Assembly (NCBI GenBank): GCA_022394775.1
Contig: JAGFCB010000034.1
Location: 1 to 64,000, forward strand
Length of the DNA stretch: 64,000 bases
Direction: 5' to 3'
Source of the DNA: Candidatus Poribacteria bacterium
GTDB lineage: Bacteria; Poribacteria; WGA-4E; WGA-3G
Part shown: piece after piece, positions 17,374 through 25,607 of the stretch
Numbering within the stretch: the stretch's first letter is position 1
Layout of the letters: every line of letters begins with the position of its first letter
The notes under the pieces: generated by a model
What the model was told of the DNA's origin: nothing
The model's input: the letters and a program-made list of their open reading frames with translations, nothing else
Database searches by the model: none
Made by a program: the position numbers and the translations under genes

Positions 17374-17820
17374 CTATTCCGTTGTTGGTTCATCTAATAC
17401 CAACAGTGGACGATTGAAACGGGAACGGATATGATTCAGAGCGGATAGGACCATTGGTGAACGTATGATGCGCCGCTCCAATTTGCGTTTCCCCGGAATG
17501 TCGCTGATGACAATACCAATCAATACCGTTAAAACGCCTTGCCCGGGTAAAGGTATGAGGATAATTCCGACAATAATAAGAATAACGGCGACCAAATTTT
17601 TCACGAAAATCAATCCACCCCACAAAATCGGTCGTCTGATACGACTCACCTGCCTTTTGGCGCGAAAATAGTCGCACGGTAGGTAGGCGATGACCAGTGC
17701 GCAGAGAAAAATACTGCCCACTAAGCTGGCACCGGAAATAATACCGACTATCAACCCATGCGCTTTAAGCCATCCAAAGACAGCTAAACAGAAAGGTGTG
17801 AAAGTATCAATAAACGACAA
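17374..17820 (-). CDS. Small membrane protein, possibly PGPGW-like
   Basis: A 148-residue protein with three or four membrane helices (residues 22-45, 63-83 and 85-100). LIPLPGQGVLTVLIGI followed by DIPGKRKLERRIIRSP resembles the PGPGW-type transmembrane family. The C-terminal 35 residues are cytosolic and basic. It lies 20 bases downstream of the SDR gene and is likely co-transcribed with it. No function can be given. Confidence 0.6.
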   Translation of the reverse strand: MSFIDTFTPFCLAVFGWLKAHGLIVGIISGASLVGSIFLCALVIAYLPCDYFRAKRQVSRIRRPILWGGLIFVKNLVAVILIIVGIILIPLPGQGVLTVLIGIVISDIPGKRKLERRIIRSPMVLSALNHIRSRFNRPLLVLDEPTTE

Positions 17821-17840
17821 GATGAACCTCCTCTAACAAT

Positions 17841-18614
17841 TCATCGACGCGAAACAGCACCACCATCAATCGTCATAATATCGCCGCTAATATAGGCGGC
17901 TTCGTCGGAAGCCAGGAACAATACCGCGCCAATGTAGTCCCATACTGTTGCACCACGTTCAAGTAGCGGCGCGTCCGTGGGAGCGATCGGTAACTCCGGG
18001 AGTGTGTCATCATCCGGGATGTTCTGCGATGCATTCATACCGGTCGGTGCCCCACCGCCCGGTGCGACTGCATTTACCGTTATACCGTGTGGTCGCAATT
18101 CGAGTGCCAGACTTCGCGTCAACCGATTCAATGCTGCTTTGCTGACACAATAACTGAGTACCCCGACGTGGGATTCTTCGGCATAAATAGACGAATTGTT
18201 AATGATGCGTCCGTGTATCCCCTGCGCTATCATTACCTTAGCGACTGCCTGTGCACATAGCAGGCATCCCTTGACATTAACCGCTATCACCTGATCAAAT
18301 AGTTCTGGTGTCAGTTCAAACAACGTTTGACGACCAAGGATACCTGCATTATTGAATAGAATATCAATTCGTTTGAATGTATCCGCTGCCGTTTCTACGG
18401 CTGTTTGAACCTGATCAGGCTTGGTAACATCTAAAGGAACAGCAATAGCTTTGCCGCCTTTGGCTCGGATTTCGTCAGCAACTGCATTCGCGCTTCGACC
18501 GCCAGCAACGACGACAGACGCACCCTCGCGAGCGAACGCCAAACATGCGGCTCTTCCGATACCTAACGGTCCGCCGCCCCCAGTTACAAATGCGACCCGG
18601 TTTTCAAAGCGCAT
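17841..18614 (-). CDS. Short-chain dehydrogenase/reductase
   Basis: An NAD(P)-dependent SDR of 257 residues. The cofactor motif is FVTGGGGPLGIGRAA, a slightly extended form of TGxxxGxG; LFNNAGILG, the catalytic Ser in INNSSIYAE, and YxxxK in SYCVSKAALN are all present. The C-terminal SDEAAYISGDIMTIDGG is typical of FabG-like members. The start is set at 18614 because the only good ribosome binding site, GGAGG at 18620-18624, lies inside the codons of the ATG at 18626. The substrate is unknown. Confidence 0.88.
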   Translation of the reverse strand: MRFENRVAFVTGGGGPLGIGRAACLAFAREGASVVVAGGRSANAVADEIRAKGGKAIAVPLDVTKPDQVQTAVETAADTFKRIDILFNNAGILGRQTLFELTPELFDQVIAVNVKGCLLCAQAVAKVMIAQGIHGRIINNSSIYAEESHVGVLSYCVSKAALNRLTRSLALELRPHGITVNAVAPGGGAPTGMNASQNIPDDDTLPELPIAPTDAPLLERGATVWDYIGAVLFLASDEAAYISGDIMTIDGGAVSRR

Positions 18615-18735
18615 CCGATCCTCCATACGGCAAAATTTAATTAATTTTTTTCTCCTTCTATTGTGTTACCATTCTATCATAACGCCTATTATTTTTCAAG
18701 GTTTCACTTTATTCTTGGAGTTATTAATTATCAGT

Positions 18736-18825
18736 AAGACTTATGCAGCATCCCTGCAGGCGGGGTTTCAAACCCCGTCTGCAGGGCGTAGGACATTCGT
18801 TATCATTAAAAAATGCGTAAGTCCT
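18736..18825. repeat. AGGACTTACGCA-family MITE with 35-base palindrome
   Basis: Ends AAGACTTATGCA (18736-18747) and TGCGTAAGTCCT (18814-18825). Inside, 18752-18786 is an almost perfect palindrome: CCCTGCAG, CGGGGTTT, then the mirrored AAACCCCG and CTGCAGGG. Part of a 575-base non-coding gap before the PQQ-propeller gene. Confidence 0.8.
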
Positions 18826-18976
18826 GAGTTTTCGGCAGTTATTAGGTGTCGCACAAGCCTCGTTGGTGAAGCAGAGCGTCAAAGTGTAAGTATTGAATGA
18901 TTCTACAGTTTATTAGATGCCATTAGACTTATAAATCTTCACTGAAATCTCTGATAAATTTATATATAATTCAGAA

Positions 18977-19047
18977 GATCGCGAGCGACAAGAAATCCGC
19001 AGAAATACCCAAGCAAAAAACCCCCAGCAAAAACACTCGCTCCTACG
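18977..19047. repeat. REP-like element, GTAGGAGCGAG family, split by an insert
   Basis: On the minus strand it begins GTAGGAGCGAG and ends CGCTCGCGAT, the two arms of the hairpin seen intact at 5505-5519 and 36433-36447. Here about 50 bases rich in C and A on the plus strand separate the arms. Confidence 0.5.
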
Positions 19048-19107
19048 GGAGAAAATATACACATCTATAAAGTAGATATGTAAAACTAAATGCCCCTGAA
19101 ATTTAAC

Positions 19108-19136
19108 TTGACAAACCTTTGTTAAAACCTTATTAT
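19108..19136 (+). promoter_or_regulatory. Promoter for the 19190-23476 gene cluster
   Basis: TTGACA (19108-19113), 17-base spacer, TATTAT (19131-19136), one base from consensus. A copy of the GTAAAACTAAATG repeat (19077-19100) lies just upstream, as at the 3927 promoter. Confidence 0.75.
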
Positions 19137-19189
19137 AGTTTAAAGTAGCGTGAGACGCTGAGATTTGTTTAAGCGTAATTTTTCATTTC

Positions 19190-20755
19190 ATGGGAAAAGG
19201 GATTTTCATAGTGGCGCGTTCGCAAAAACCAGTCCGCTGGTGGCCCCTGTTTGTCATCATTGTCGTTGCCATTTTAGGCACCGTGGTCATCTGGATCTCG
19301 GAGGCAGGGCATCGCCAGGACAAAATTCTACAGACATCCTTGGTTGTTATCCTTACGACTTTTCTCGGGATTCTGTGGTTATTAGGTTTCTCGCGTTTGA
19401 GTTGGCGGATTAGGTTAATCGCCTTTGCGGCAGTCGTCTTCAGCGTTTTTCTTGGCGTGAATCTATTCCAATTCAAAGGCTTCAGCGGCGACCTCACACC
19501 CATATTTGAATGGCGATGGCAAGAGAAACCCTCAGCTTTTCGGCAAGATCCGAGCAGCACCTCCAACACTGAGAGGTCTGCTATGGATTATCCACAGTTC
19601 CTCGGACAAAATCGGAATGGTGTGGTTACTGGTATCAAGTTGAACCTTGACTGGGAAACACATCCACCAAAGTTGGTGTGGCGGCGGCCTGTTGGTGCAG
19701 GTTGGTCGGGCTTTGCAGTCGTCGGAAATTCAGCGATCACACAAGAGCAGGAAGGCGATTGGGAAAAAGTGGTTTGTTATGAATCACGGACTGGGGAGAT
19801 AAAGTGGAGCCATCAAGATAAGGCGCGTTACTACACTCCGCCTGCTGGGCTTGGACCGCGTGCTACACCAACGATCTTAGGGGATCGGGTTTACACTGTC
19901 GGTTCAACAGGGATTCTCAACTGTCTCGACTTTGAAACCGGAGAGCAACTCTGGACGGCACACATCTTTGAAGAAAACGAAGCGGAGGCACCGCCTTGGG
20001 GCGTTAGTATTTCGCCACTTGTTTTTCATGAACTCGTCATTGTCAGTGCCGGTGGTGCAGTCGCATACCACCGAGAGACAGGCGAAATTGTCTGGCGAGG
20101 TTACAGAACACAAAGCGGTTACAGTTCGCCACTTCTCACAACCTTGGTAGGCACGGAGCAGGTCGTGGTTTTTAACCAAGGTCTCATCACAGCGCATGAA
20201 CCGCTGAGTGGCGAACTTTTATGGAAGCAATCCTGGTCCCCAATAAGAGCGGAGTGTGTGGCACAACCTGTGCCACTTCCTGGTGATAGGCTTCTCGTCT
20301 CAACGGGTTACGGTGTGGGGGCTAAGCTTTACCAGATCTCACGTAACCCTGCTGGTGAATTCAACGTTTCAGTTATTTGGGAGACGATATATCTGAAAGC
20401 AAAATTCACTAATATTATCTATCACGAAAATTATCTGTATGGGCTTGATGACGGGATCTTCGCTTGTGTAAATCCGGTTGACGGTAAACGTCAATGGAAA
20501 CGCGGCAGGTATGGACACGGGCATACGTTATTAATTTCTGATGTCCTGCTCGTGCTTACCGAATCAGGTGAAATCGTTCTTGTAGAACCTGACTCCGAGA
20601 ACCATATTGAACATGCACGTTTCGCAGCATTGGATGGGCACACATGGAACACGCCAGCACTTGCCGGTCACTTCCTATTTGTACGGAATGATCGGGAAGC
20701 CGCGTGCTACGAATTACCAGTTGTAAATACAAACGAGGGGACTAACGCGAAATGA
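19190..20755 (+). CDS. Membrane-anchored PQQ-like beta-propeller protein
   Basis: A 521-residue protein. Residues 17-37, 49-65 and 73-92 are three membrane helices; the rest (from about 120) is an extracytoplasmic propeller. PQFLGQNRNGVV followed by blades such as ESRTGEIKWSHQD, DFETGEQLWTAHI, HRETGEIVWRGY, PLSGELLWKQ and DGKRQWKRG shows the PQQ/BamB-type repeat x-x-G-x-x-x-W. Most such proteins bind no cofactor and act as scaffolds. The ATG at 19190 has a weak site; a GTG at 19211 after AAAAGGG is the alternative. It heads an apparent four-gene operon and stops at TGA. Confidence 0.82.
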   Translation: MGKGIFIVARSQKPVRWWPLFVIIVVAILGTVVIWISEAGHRQDKILQTSLVVILTTFLGILWLLGFSRLSWRIRLIAFAAVVFSVFLGVNLFQFKGFSGDLTPIFEWRWQEKPSAFRQDPSSTSNTERSAMDYPQFLGQNRNGVVTGIKLNLDWETHPPKLVWRRPVGAGWSGFAVVGNSAITQEQEGDWEKVVCYESRTGEIKWSHQDKARYYTPPAGLGPRATPTILGDRVYTVGSTGILNCLDFETGEQLWTAHIFEENEAEAPPWGVSISPLVFHELVIVSAGGAVAYHRETGEIVWRGYRTQSGYSSPLLTTLVGTEQVVVFNQGLITAHEPLSGELLWKQSWSPIRAECVAQPVPLPGDRLLVSTGYGVGAKLYQISRNPAGEFNVSVIWETIYLKAKFTNIIYHENYLYGLDDGIFACVNPVDGKRQWKRGRYGHGHTLLISDVLLVLTESGEIVLVEPDSENHIEHARFAALDGHTWNTPALAGHFLFVRNDREAACYELPVVNTNEGTNAK

Positions 20756-20816
20756 TTCGCAACCTTGGTCTACTCCACGTACAACAGGATACATAGGAAA
20801 GGAGAAGGACAGTAGA

Positions 20817-21752
20817 ATGCTTAGACGTACAACGAAATTAGTCACACTTTTAGTCTGTTGTAGCCTCTCATTTTTGTTTCCGATATTTATATCGGCAGCG
20901 GGGACGTACCGGAATATCCCGCGCAAATACCAAAGTACGATTGATTCACCTTTGGAAGCTGATTTTGAGCGCTATATCAAAAGCCGGCGGAGTCGGCGCG
21001 TCTTGGCAACAACGGATCGGACAAGTTTCGTCGTCTACGATATTTCAAAAGATAAAAAATTAGTATCGATCAACGAAGATCGACAGATGATGGCAGCCTC
21101 GCTCATTAAGAACTTTGTTATGCTCGCCTATTTCCACGAGGTTAAATATGGGCGCCAAAGGCATACCGATGTTAACAAAGGTAAACTCCGGGCAATGATT
21201 CAGTGGAGTTCAAATGCTGAAACCAACTATTTTATTCGGTTGCTTGGCGGACCGGCGAAGGTGAATCGGATACTGAAAAGCAATTATCCCTATTTTAAGC
21301 AGACTCGGATTGTGGAACGTATACCGTACGGCGGACGCACCTATAAGAACATGACTTCCGCACGCGATCTGAGTACCTTTTTCCTTAAATTGTGGCAAGG
21401 AAAGCTGCCCCATTCGGACAAAATGAAGTGGTACTTTAAGCTCAAAAACGGAGATTATATCTTCAAGCAAACCTACATCCCGGCTTCAGTAGCGGTTTAC
21501 AACAAAACCGGAACCGTCTATGGACTTGTAGGTGACGGCGGCGTATTGGTTTTCCCAGATCCGAAAGGTAGATCGAGACCCTATATTTTCATCGGAATGA
21601 TTGAGGATAGGACAAAGACAAACACGAGAAATCGGTGGCAATCTTTTTTTACTTGGAAGAACCGGCGTTCTTATATCTTGCGAAGACTCTCCGAACAGGC
21701 TTATAAATACATCTTGGAAAATCATTACGGTGGCAATCTTGCTCGCCGTTAA
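20817..21752 (+). CDS. Exported class-A beta-lactamase-like serine hydrolase
   Basis: A 311-residue protein with a signal peptide (about 1-28). The three motifs of the penicillin-binding fold are present: S95-L-I-K98 (AASLIK, SxxK), S131-S-N133 (WSSNAETN, SxN) and K230-T-G232 (NKTGTVYG). No clear Glu166 equivalent with an ExxLN pattern is seen, so it may be a peptidoglycan-acting or other serine hydrolase rather than an antibiotic-degrading beta-lactamase. The mature protein is basic. It lies 61 bases after the propeller gene and 23 before the next gene. Confidence 0.78.
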   Translation: MLRRTTKLVTLLVCCSLSFLFPIFISAAGTYRNIPRKYQSTIDSPLEADFERYIKSRRSRRVLATTDRTSFVVYDISKDKKLVSINEDRQMMAASLIKNFVMLAYFHEVKYGRQRHTDVNKGKLRAMIQWSSNAETNYFIRLLGGPAKVNRILKSNYPYFKQTRIVERIPYGGRTYKNMTSARDLSTFFLKLWQGKLPHSDKMKWYFKLKNGDYIFKQTYIPASVAVYNKTGTVYGLVGDGGVLVFPDPKGRSRPYIFIGMIEDRTKTNTRNRWQSFFTWKNRRSYILRRLSEQAYKYILENHYGGNLARR

Positions 21753-21775
21753 TCGTTGGAAGGGAAATTAATTCT

Positions 21776-22432
21776 ATGCGACGCATCGTTGACATAGGCA
21801 GACGCATTGAACTCGTACCTATTGACCCACACTTCCACGACATTACTATAGGACTCTATCGCCAGCAAACTATTGACGCAACTACCGGCAAAGTGTCTCC
21901 CGTTTTTTCTGTCCATACCTACAGCCGCATTTCGGGTATCGCCGAGAGAATCGAAAATATCAGACAAGCAATGCAAATACTCGGTGGGATGCTGAAAACC
22001 ACCGACGGTTTGCTCTACTTCCCTTGTAACAGTGGACATGAAGCGGCATGTCGTCGAGTCTTTTTGGAAGCCTGTAAACTCGCTCCGAACACCTTCACCG
22101 AACCCCGTCCCCTCAACATACTTGATAAGAAATCCCAACTCACGATTAAGGTTAATTCCACTGGAGAAGGTGTCTATCGAGTCAGTGCAGAAGGCGAAGG
22201 TAGAGGCGCGGCACGGCGAATCTCTGCGATTGCGGGGGGTTTGATGAAATTGGGGGAAATGGGAAGCATTGAGACCGATGCTAAAGACACTGTCGCTTTT
22301 GGTTGTGCGCAGTCTCACGATGCCCTTGTCGGACTCCTGTTGACTCGCGCACCGAATGTCAGAGTCGTCTTCCGTGAAGAAGAGATGGAAGCCGCCCGCG
22401 GCGTACTCGCTGCACCGAGCCAGCAAAGGTAA
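21776..22432 (+). CDS. Protein of unknown function
   Basis: A 218-residue protein I do not recognise. It has no signal peptide or membrane helix. Notable parts are HFHDITIGLY near residue 20, a Cys in YFPCNSGHEAACRRVF, and a Gly/Ala-rich helical block RGAARRISAIAGGLMKLGEMG near 140-165. GGAAGGG precedes the ATG. It is 23 bases after the hydrolase gene and 24 before the UroD/MtaA-type gene, so it is probably co-transcribed with them. A long reverse-strand frame over it is judged a shadow. Confidence 0.6.
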   Translation: MRRIVDIGRRIELVPIDPHFHDITIGLYRQQTIDATTGKVSPVFSVHTYSRISGIAERIENIRQAMQILGGMLKTTDGLLYFPCNSGHEAACRRVFLEACKLAPNTFTEPRPLNILDKKSQLTIKVNSTGEGVYRVSAEGEGRGAARRISAIAGGLMKLGEMGSIETDAKDTVAFGCAQSHDALVGLLLTRAPNVRVVFREEEMEAARGVLAAPSQQR

Positions 22433-22456
22433 AGGAAACTGAGGAGGCAAAATGCT

Positions 22457-23476
22457 ATGACAGGTCGCGAACGTGTACTCGCCGCGCTCCGCAACGAACC
22501 AACTGATCGCACCCCAATCTGCAATCCAACTTCTGTCGCTACTGTCGAGTTGATGGATTTGACGGAGGCACCCTTCCCTGAGGCGAATCGAGAACCGGAA
22601 CTTATGGCGCGCCTTGCTGCTACCGGGTATACAGAACTCGGCTTTGATACCATAATGCCTGTGTTCACGATTATCCAAGAATCCAGTGCGCTCGGATGCA
22701 GGATTCAGTGGGAACAGAAGGATAACTGGCCGACTGTTAAAATGCGTGAACCGATCTGGGAAGATGTCGATGATATCACCATTCCTGATGACTTCCTCAC
22801 ACACCCAGATACGCAATGTGTACTCGAAGCGATTAAAATCCTGAAGAAAGAATACGGTGATGAGGTTGCTGTTATCGGAAAAACGATGGGACCGTGGTCA
22901 CTCGGCTATCATTGCTTTGGTGTTGAGCCTTTTCTACTGCTGTCGCTTGATGATCCGGGCAAGACGAAACTTGCGCTTGATCGGATGAAGGAAGCCACTG
23001 TGCAATTCGGTGTCGCACAAATTGAAGCCGGTGCCGATGCGCTCACCCTTCCCGATCACGCAACAGGTGATCTGGTCAGCGGTGAATACTACCAACGCTA
23101 CCTCCGCGACCTCCACATCGAATTCGTTGAGCGTATCCCTATTCCTTTAATACTCCACATTTGCGGACGGACGGTTGACAGGATGGAGTACATCGCGCAA
23201 ACCGGCATGGCAGCCTTCCATTATGACTCCAAGAACGAGCCCCAAGAATCCATGGACATTGTGAAGGATCGCATCGCCCTTGTCGGGAACATCAATAACC
23301 CTGAAACACTATTTGCTAAAGAACCGGAAGACGTTAAAGCAGAGGTGGTAAAAAACTTGGAGGCAGGCGTTCCGCTCATTGGACCCGAATGTGCAATCCC
23401 ACTGCAGACGACGATTGAAAATCTCCAAGCCATTCCAGAAGCCGTTCAAGAGTGGCACCGGGCACAGGGACAATAG
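22457..23476 (+). CDS. UroD/MtaA-superfamily (methylcobamide methyltransferase-like) protein
   Basis: A 339-residue TIM-barrel protein. TGRERVLAALRNEPTDRTPI is the standard start of the family. The zinc site expected in MtaA/CmuA-type corrinoid methyltransferases is complete: H234-x-C236 in LILHICGRT and C312 in GPECAIPL. This makes a methyl transfer from a corrinoid protein to a thiol more likely than haem-pathway uroporphyrinogen decarboxylation; DALTLPDHATGDLVSG also fits. No corrinoid-binding protein is coded nearby. It is the last gene of the operon starting at 19190. Confidence 0.82.
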   Translation: MTGRERVLAALRNEPTDRTPICNPTSVATVELMDLTEAPFPEANREPELMARLAATGYTELGFDTIMPVFTIIQESSALGCRIQWEQKDNWPTVKMREPIWEDVDDITIPDDFLTHPDTQCVLEAIKILKKEYGDEVAVIGKTMGPWSLGYHCFGVEPFLLLSLDDPGKTKLALDRMKEATVQFGVAQIEAGADALTLPDHATGDLVSGEYYQRYLRDLHIEFVERIPIPLILHICGRTVDRMEYIAQTGMAAFHYDSKNEPQESMDIVKDRIALVGNINNPETLFAKEPEDVKAEVVKNLEAGVPLIGPECAIPLQTTIENLQAIPEAVQEWHRAQGQ

Positions 23477-23497
23477 ATAGGATTCACGCACGCAAAC

Positions 23498-23556
23498 AGG
23501 ACTTATGTATCCCCCTTGCAGGCGCGGTTTCAAACCCCGCCTGCAGTGCAAGGTCC
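23498..23556. repeat. AGGACTTACGCA-family palindrome element
   Basis: Begins AGGACTTATG and holds the palindrome CCTTGCAGGCG...CGGTTTCAAACC...CGCCTGCAgtgCAAGG (23513-23553). It separates the methyltransferase gene from the dockerin gene and may also terminate transcription. Confidence 0.6.
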
Positions 23557-23574
23557 CTTAAGGGAGAAAATCAG

Positions 23575-25410
23575 ATGAAAAAATTGATTTGTTCGTTGCT
23601 AACACTCAGTTTAGCACTATCTGTTTTAACAGCAGCTTACACCGAAGAAGAGACGGATATTGACATCTTGAGGGCGGCTGATGTTAATGCTGACAGGATG
23701 ATAAACGTCCTTGATCTGGTGCTGGTCGCTGGATTCTTGGGCGAGACACCCACAGAAGATCAAACCGTAAACCCAGATGTCAACGGTGATGGTACAGTCA
23801 ATATCCTTGACTTAGTCCTTGTCGCGAGTTATATTGGTGAAACTGTTAGGCCGCCTGTGGCGTTCGTGAGTGTGGATCCGGCAGTTGACGCTGAGATTAC
23901 CGTGAACGATAGTATCACCTTGACGTTTGACAACCTACCGGAAGATGTTACGGTCAGCGAAGGTGTTGTGACAATCACGGATAATACCGTGTCAATCACA
24001 GGACCTTTCGCGCCAGGCACGCTTGCGTTGATGATCACTTGGGCAGACGGTTCCGAAACACTCAATTATACCGTCCGTCAACCTGCGGACTTCGTGAGTG
24101 CAGAACCAGAGATCAGTTCGGAACTTATCCCAGATGATAGTATTACCTTGATGTTTGATCATCCACCGGAAGATGTTACGGTCAGTGAAGGCGTCTTTAC
24201 AATCTCGGATAATACAGTGACAATTACCGGACCGTTCACACCCGGTGCGCTTGCGTTGACGATCACTTGGGCAGACGGTTCCGAAACACTCAACTATACC
24301 GTCCGTCAGGCTGTGGCTTTGGAAACTGTGGAGCCTACAACTGGTACGGAGATTACCGTGAACGATAGTATCATCTTGACATTTGATCATCCACCGGAGG
24401 ACGTTACGGTCAGTGAAGGCGTTGGTCTCACCACGGATAATACAGTGACAATTACCGGGCCGTTCACACCCGGCACGCTTGCGTTGACGATCACTTGGGC
24501 AGACGGTTCCGAAACACTCAATTACACCATCCGTCAGCTTGTGGCGTTTGAGAGCATAGATCCTACAGTTGAGTCGCAGCTTAACGTGGACGATACTATT
24601 ACCCTGACGTTTGACAATCCACCAAAGGACGTTACCGTAAATGAAGGGGATATGACAATCACAGATAACACGGTGTCAATAACAGGGCCCTTTACGCCCG
24701 GGACGCTTAAGTTGATAGTCACTTGGGCAGATGGAAGTTTAGAATTTACTTACGAGGTCGCCGAACCGGATACCGAGGCACCTTCGATCACCAGTGGAAC
24801 TATCGGTGATGGAGACGAAGGTGTTGATAGTAGTAGTACCCTGATTGAAATTGAGTTCAGTGAAGAGGTAAACGGCACCATCGCACTGCAAACTGAAGCA
24901 GGCGATGATGTCGGATGGGTCGGCGAAGTTGCAGGTAACAAAGCGAAGCTTGAACTTGTCAAAGGTAAGGAACTTGATCCGGAAACTACATACATAATTG
25001 CAGGAAAAGTCGAAGACACTGCCGGCAACGAAACCGATATCAGCATTACTTTTGTCACTGCCAGTGCATACGACGGCATCCCTATTGAAGTCACCGATGC
25101 GGACTTTGATACCGTTGTGCTTGCGTCTGAGGTGCCTATCGTAGTTGACTTCTATAAGGATGGCTGACCGTTCTGCCAAAGAATGGCGCCAGTTGTCGCC
25201 GAAATTGCTTTAGAGTACAAGGACACATTTATCGTCGCGAAATTCAATGCGATTAAGTATCCGGAAATAAGTCAAAAATATCAGGTTAGAGGGCATCCTT
25301 CTTATCTTGTATTCCAAGGTGGAGAATTAGTCAAACGCTTCGGGGGACAGACCCCGAAAGCCGAATTCGTCCAGAACGTTCTTAACGCTATAGACGTTGA
25401 AGGAAATTAA
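23575..25410 (+). CDS. Exported dockerin/Ig-repeat/thioredoxin protein, probable selenoprotein (UxxC)
   Basis: A continuous frame of 611 codons broken only by TGA at codon 531 (25165-25167). Order: signal peptide (1-22); two dockerin/EF-hand-like units (DVNADRMINVLDLVLVAGFL, DVNGDGTVNILDLVLVAS); four 76-residue beta repeats; an Ig-like domain near 400-500; and a thioredoxin fold. The fold reads PIVVDFYKDG-(TGA)-PFCQRMAPV, so the TGA replaces the first Cys of CxxC while the second is kept; the cis-Pro loop is RGHPSYLVF. Downstream coding is conserved with the paralogue at 25608. Selenocysteine insertion is inferred; otherwise the product ends at residue 530 or the gene is broken. AAGGGAG precedes the ATG. 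Confidence 0.65.
23857..24768 (+). repeat. Four tandem 228-bp repeats inside the dockerin gene
   Basis: Units begin at 23857, 24085, 24313 and 24541, an exact 228-base period (76 codons). Each encodes the pattern DSITLTFDxPPEDVTVSEG, DNTVxITGPFxPGTLAL and TWADGSETLNY. Nucleotide identity between units is high, suggesting recent duplication or gene conversion. They form beta-sandwich spacers between dockerin and thioredoxin domains. Confidence 0.85.
25165..25201 (+). other. Candidate selenocysteine codon and SECIS-like hairpin 1
   Basis: TGA at 25165-25167 in the thioredoxin UxxC site. Downstream, TGGCG (25184-25188) pairs with CGCCG (25197-25201, one G-U) around the 8-base loop CCAGTTGT. The loop begins 21 bases after the TGA, within the 16-37 base window known for bacterial SECIS elements. 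Confidence 0.45.
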
Positions 25411-25423
25411 GGGTAGAAACAAC

Positions 25424-25553
25424 AGGACTTACGCATTTTTCCATGATAACGGATGTCCGACGCTGCAGGGTTTTTGATAGGGTATTTCTTCAGGGTTTCA
25501 AACCCTGAATAAACCCTCAAGCAAAACCCCGCAGTGGGGGCTGCGTTAGTCCT
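25424..25553. repeat. Full-length AGGACTTACGCA-family MITE
   Basis: Ends AGGACTTACGCA and TGCGTTAGTCCT match at 11 of 12 positions as inverted repeats. The interior has GCTGCAGGG, TTCAGGGTTT-C-AAACCCTGAA and GCAAAACCCCGCAG. It lies between the two dockerin-thioredoxin genes. Confidence 0.8.
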
Positions 25554-25607
25554 AAACAATTGGAAGTGCTGTTAGTGTAGGGCTGAGGCATATAAGGAAC
25601 GAATCGT

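Noticed and set aside
21749-22816. Long reverse-strand frame of 355 codons
   Set aside because: It covers the forward genes at 21776 and 22457, of which the second is a clear UroD/MtaA protein. Its translation has no recognisable motif, so it is a shadow.
22457-23476. Haem-pathway hemE
   Set aside because: The H-x-C and PEC zinc ligands point to the corrinoid methyltransferase branch, and no haem genes are nearby.
25183-25410. Separate small thioredoxin gene starting at ATG 25183
   Set aside because: That start would remove the first strand and the active site of the fold. The upstream half is coded in the same frame before the TGA, so a single recoded gene is more likely.
18736-25553. Palindromic GGGGTTTCAAACCCC repeats as a CRISPR array
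   Set aside because: Copies are isolated, kilobases apart and flanked by inverted ends, without regular spacers or cas genes.
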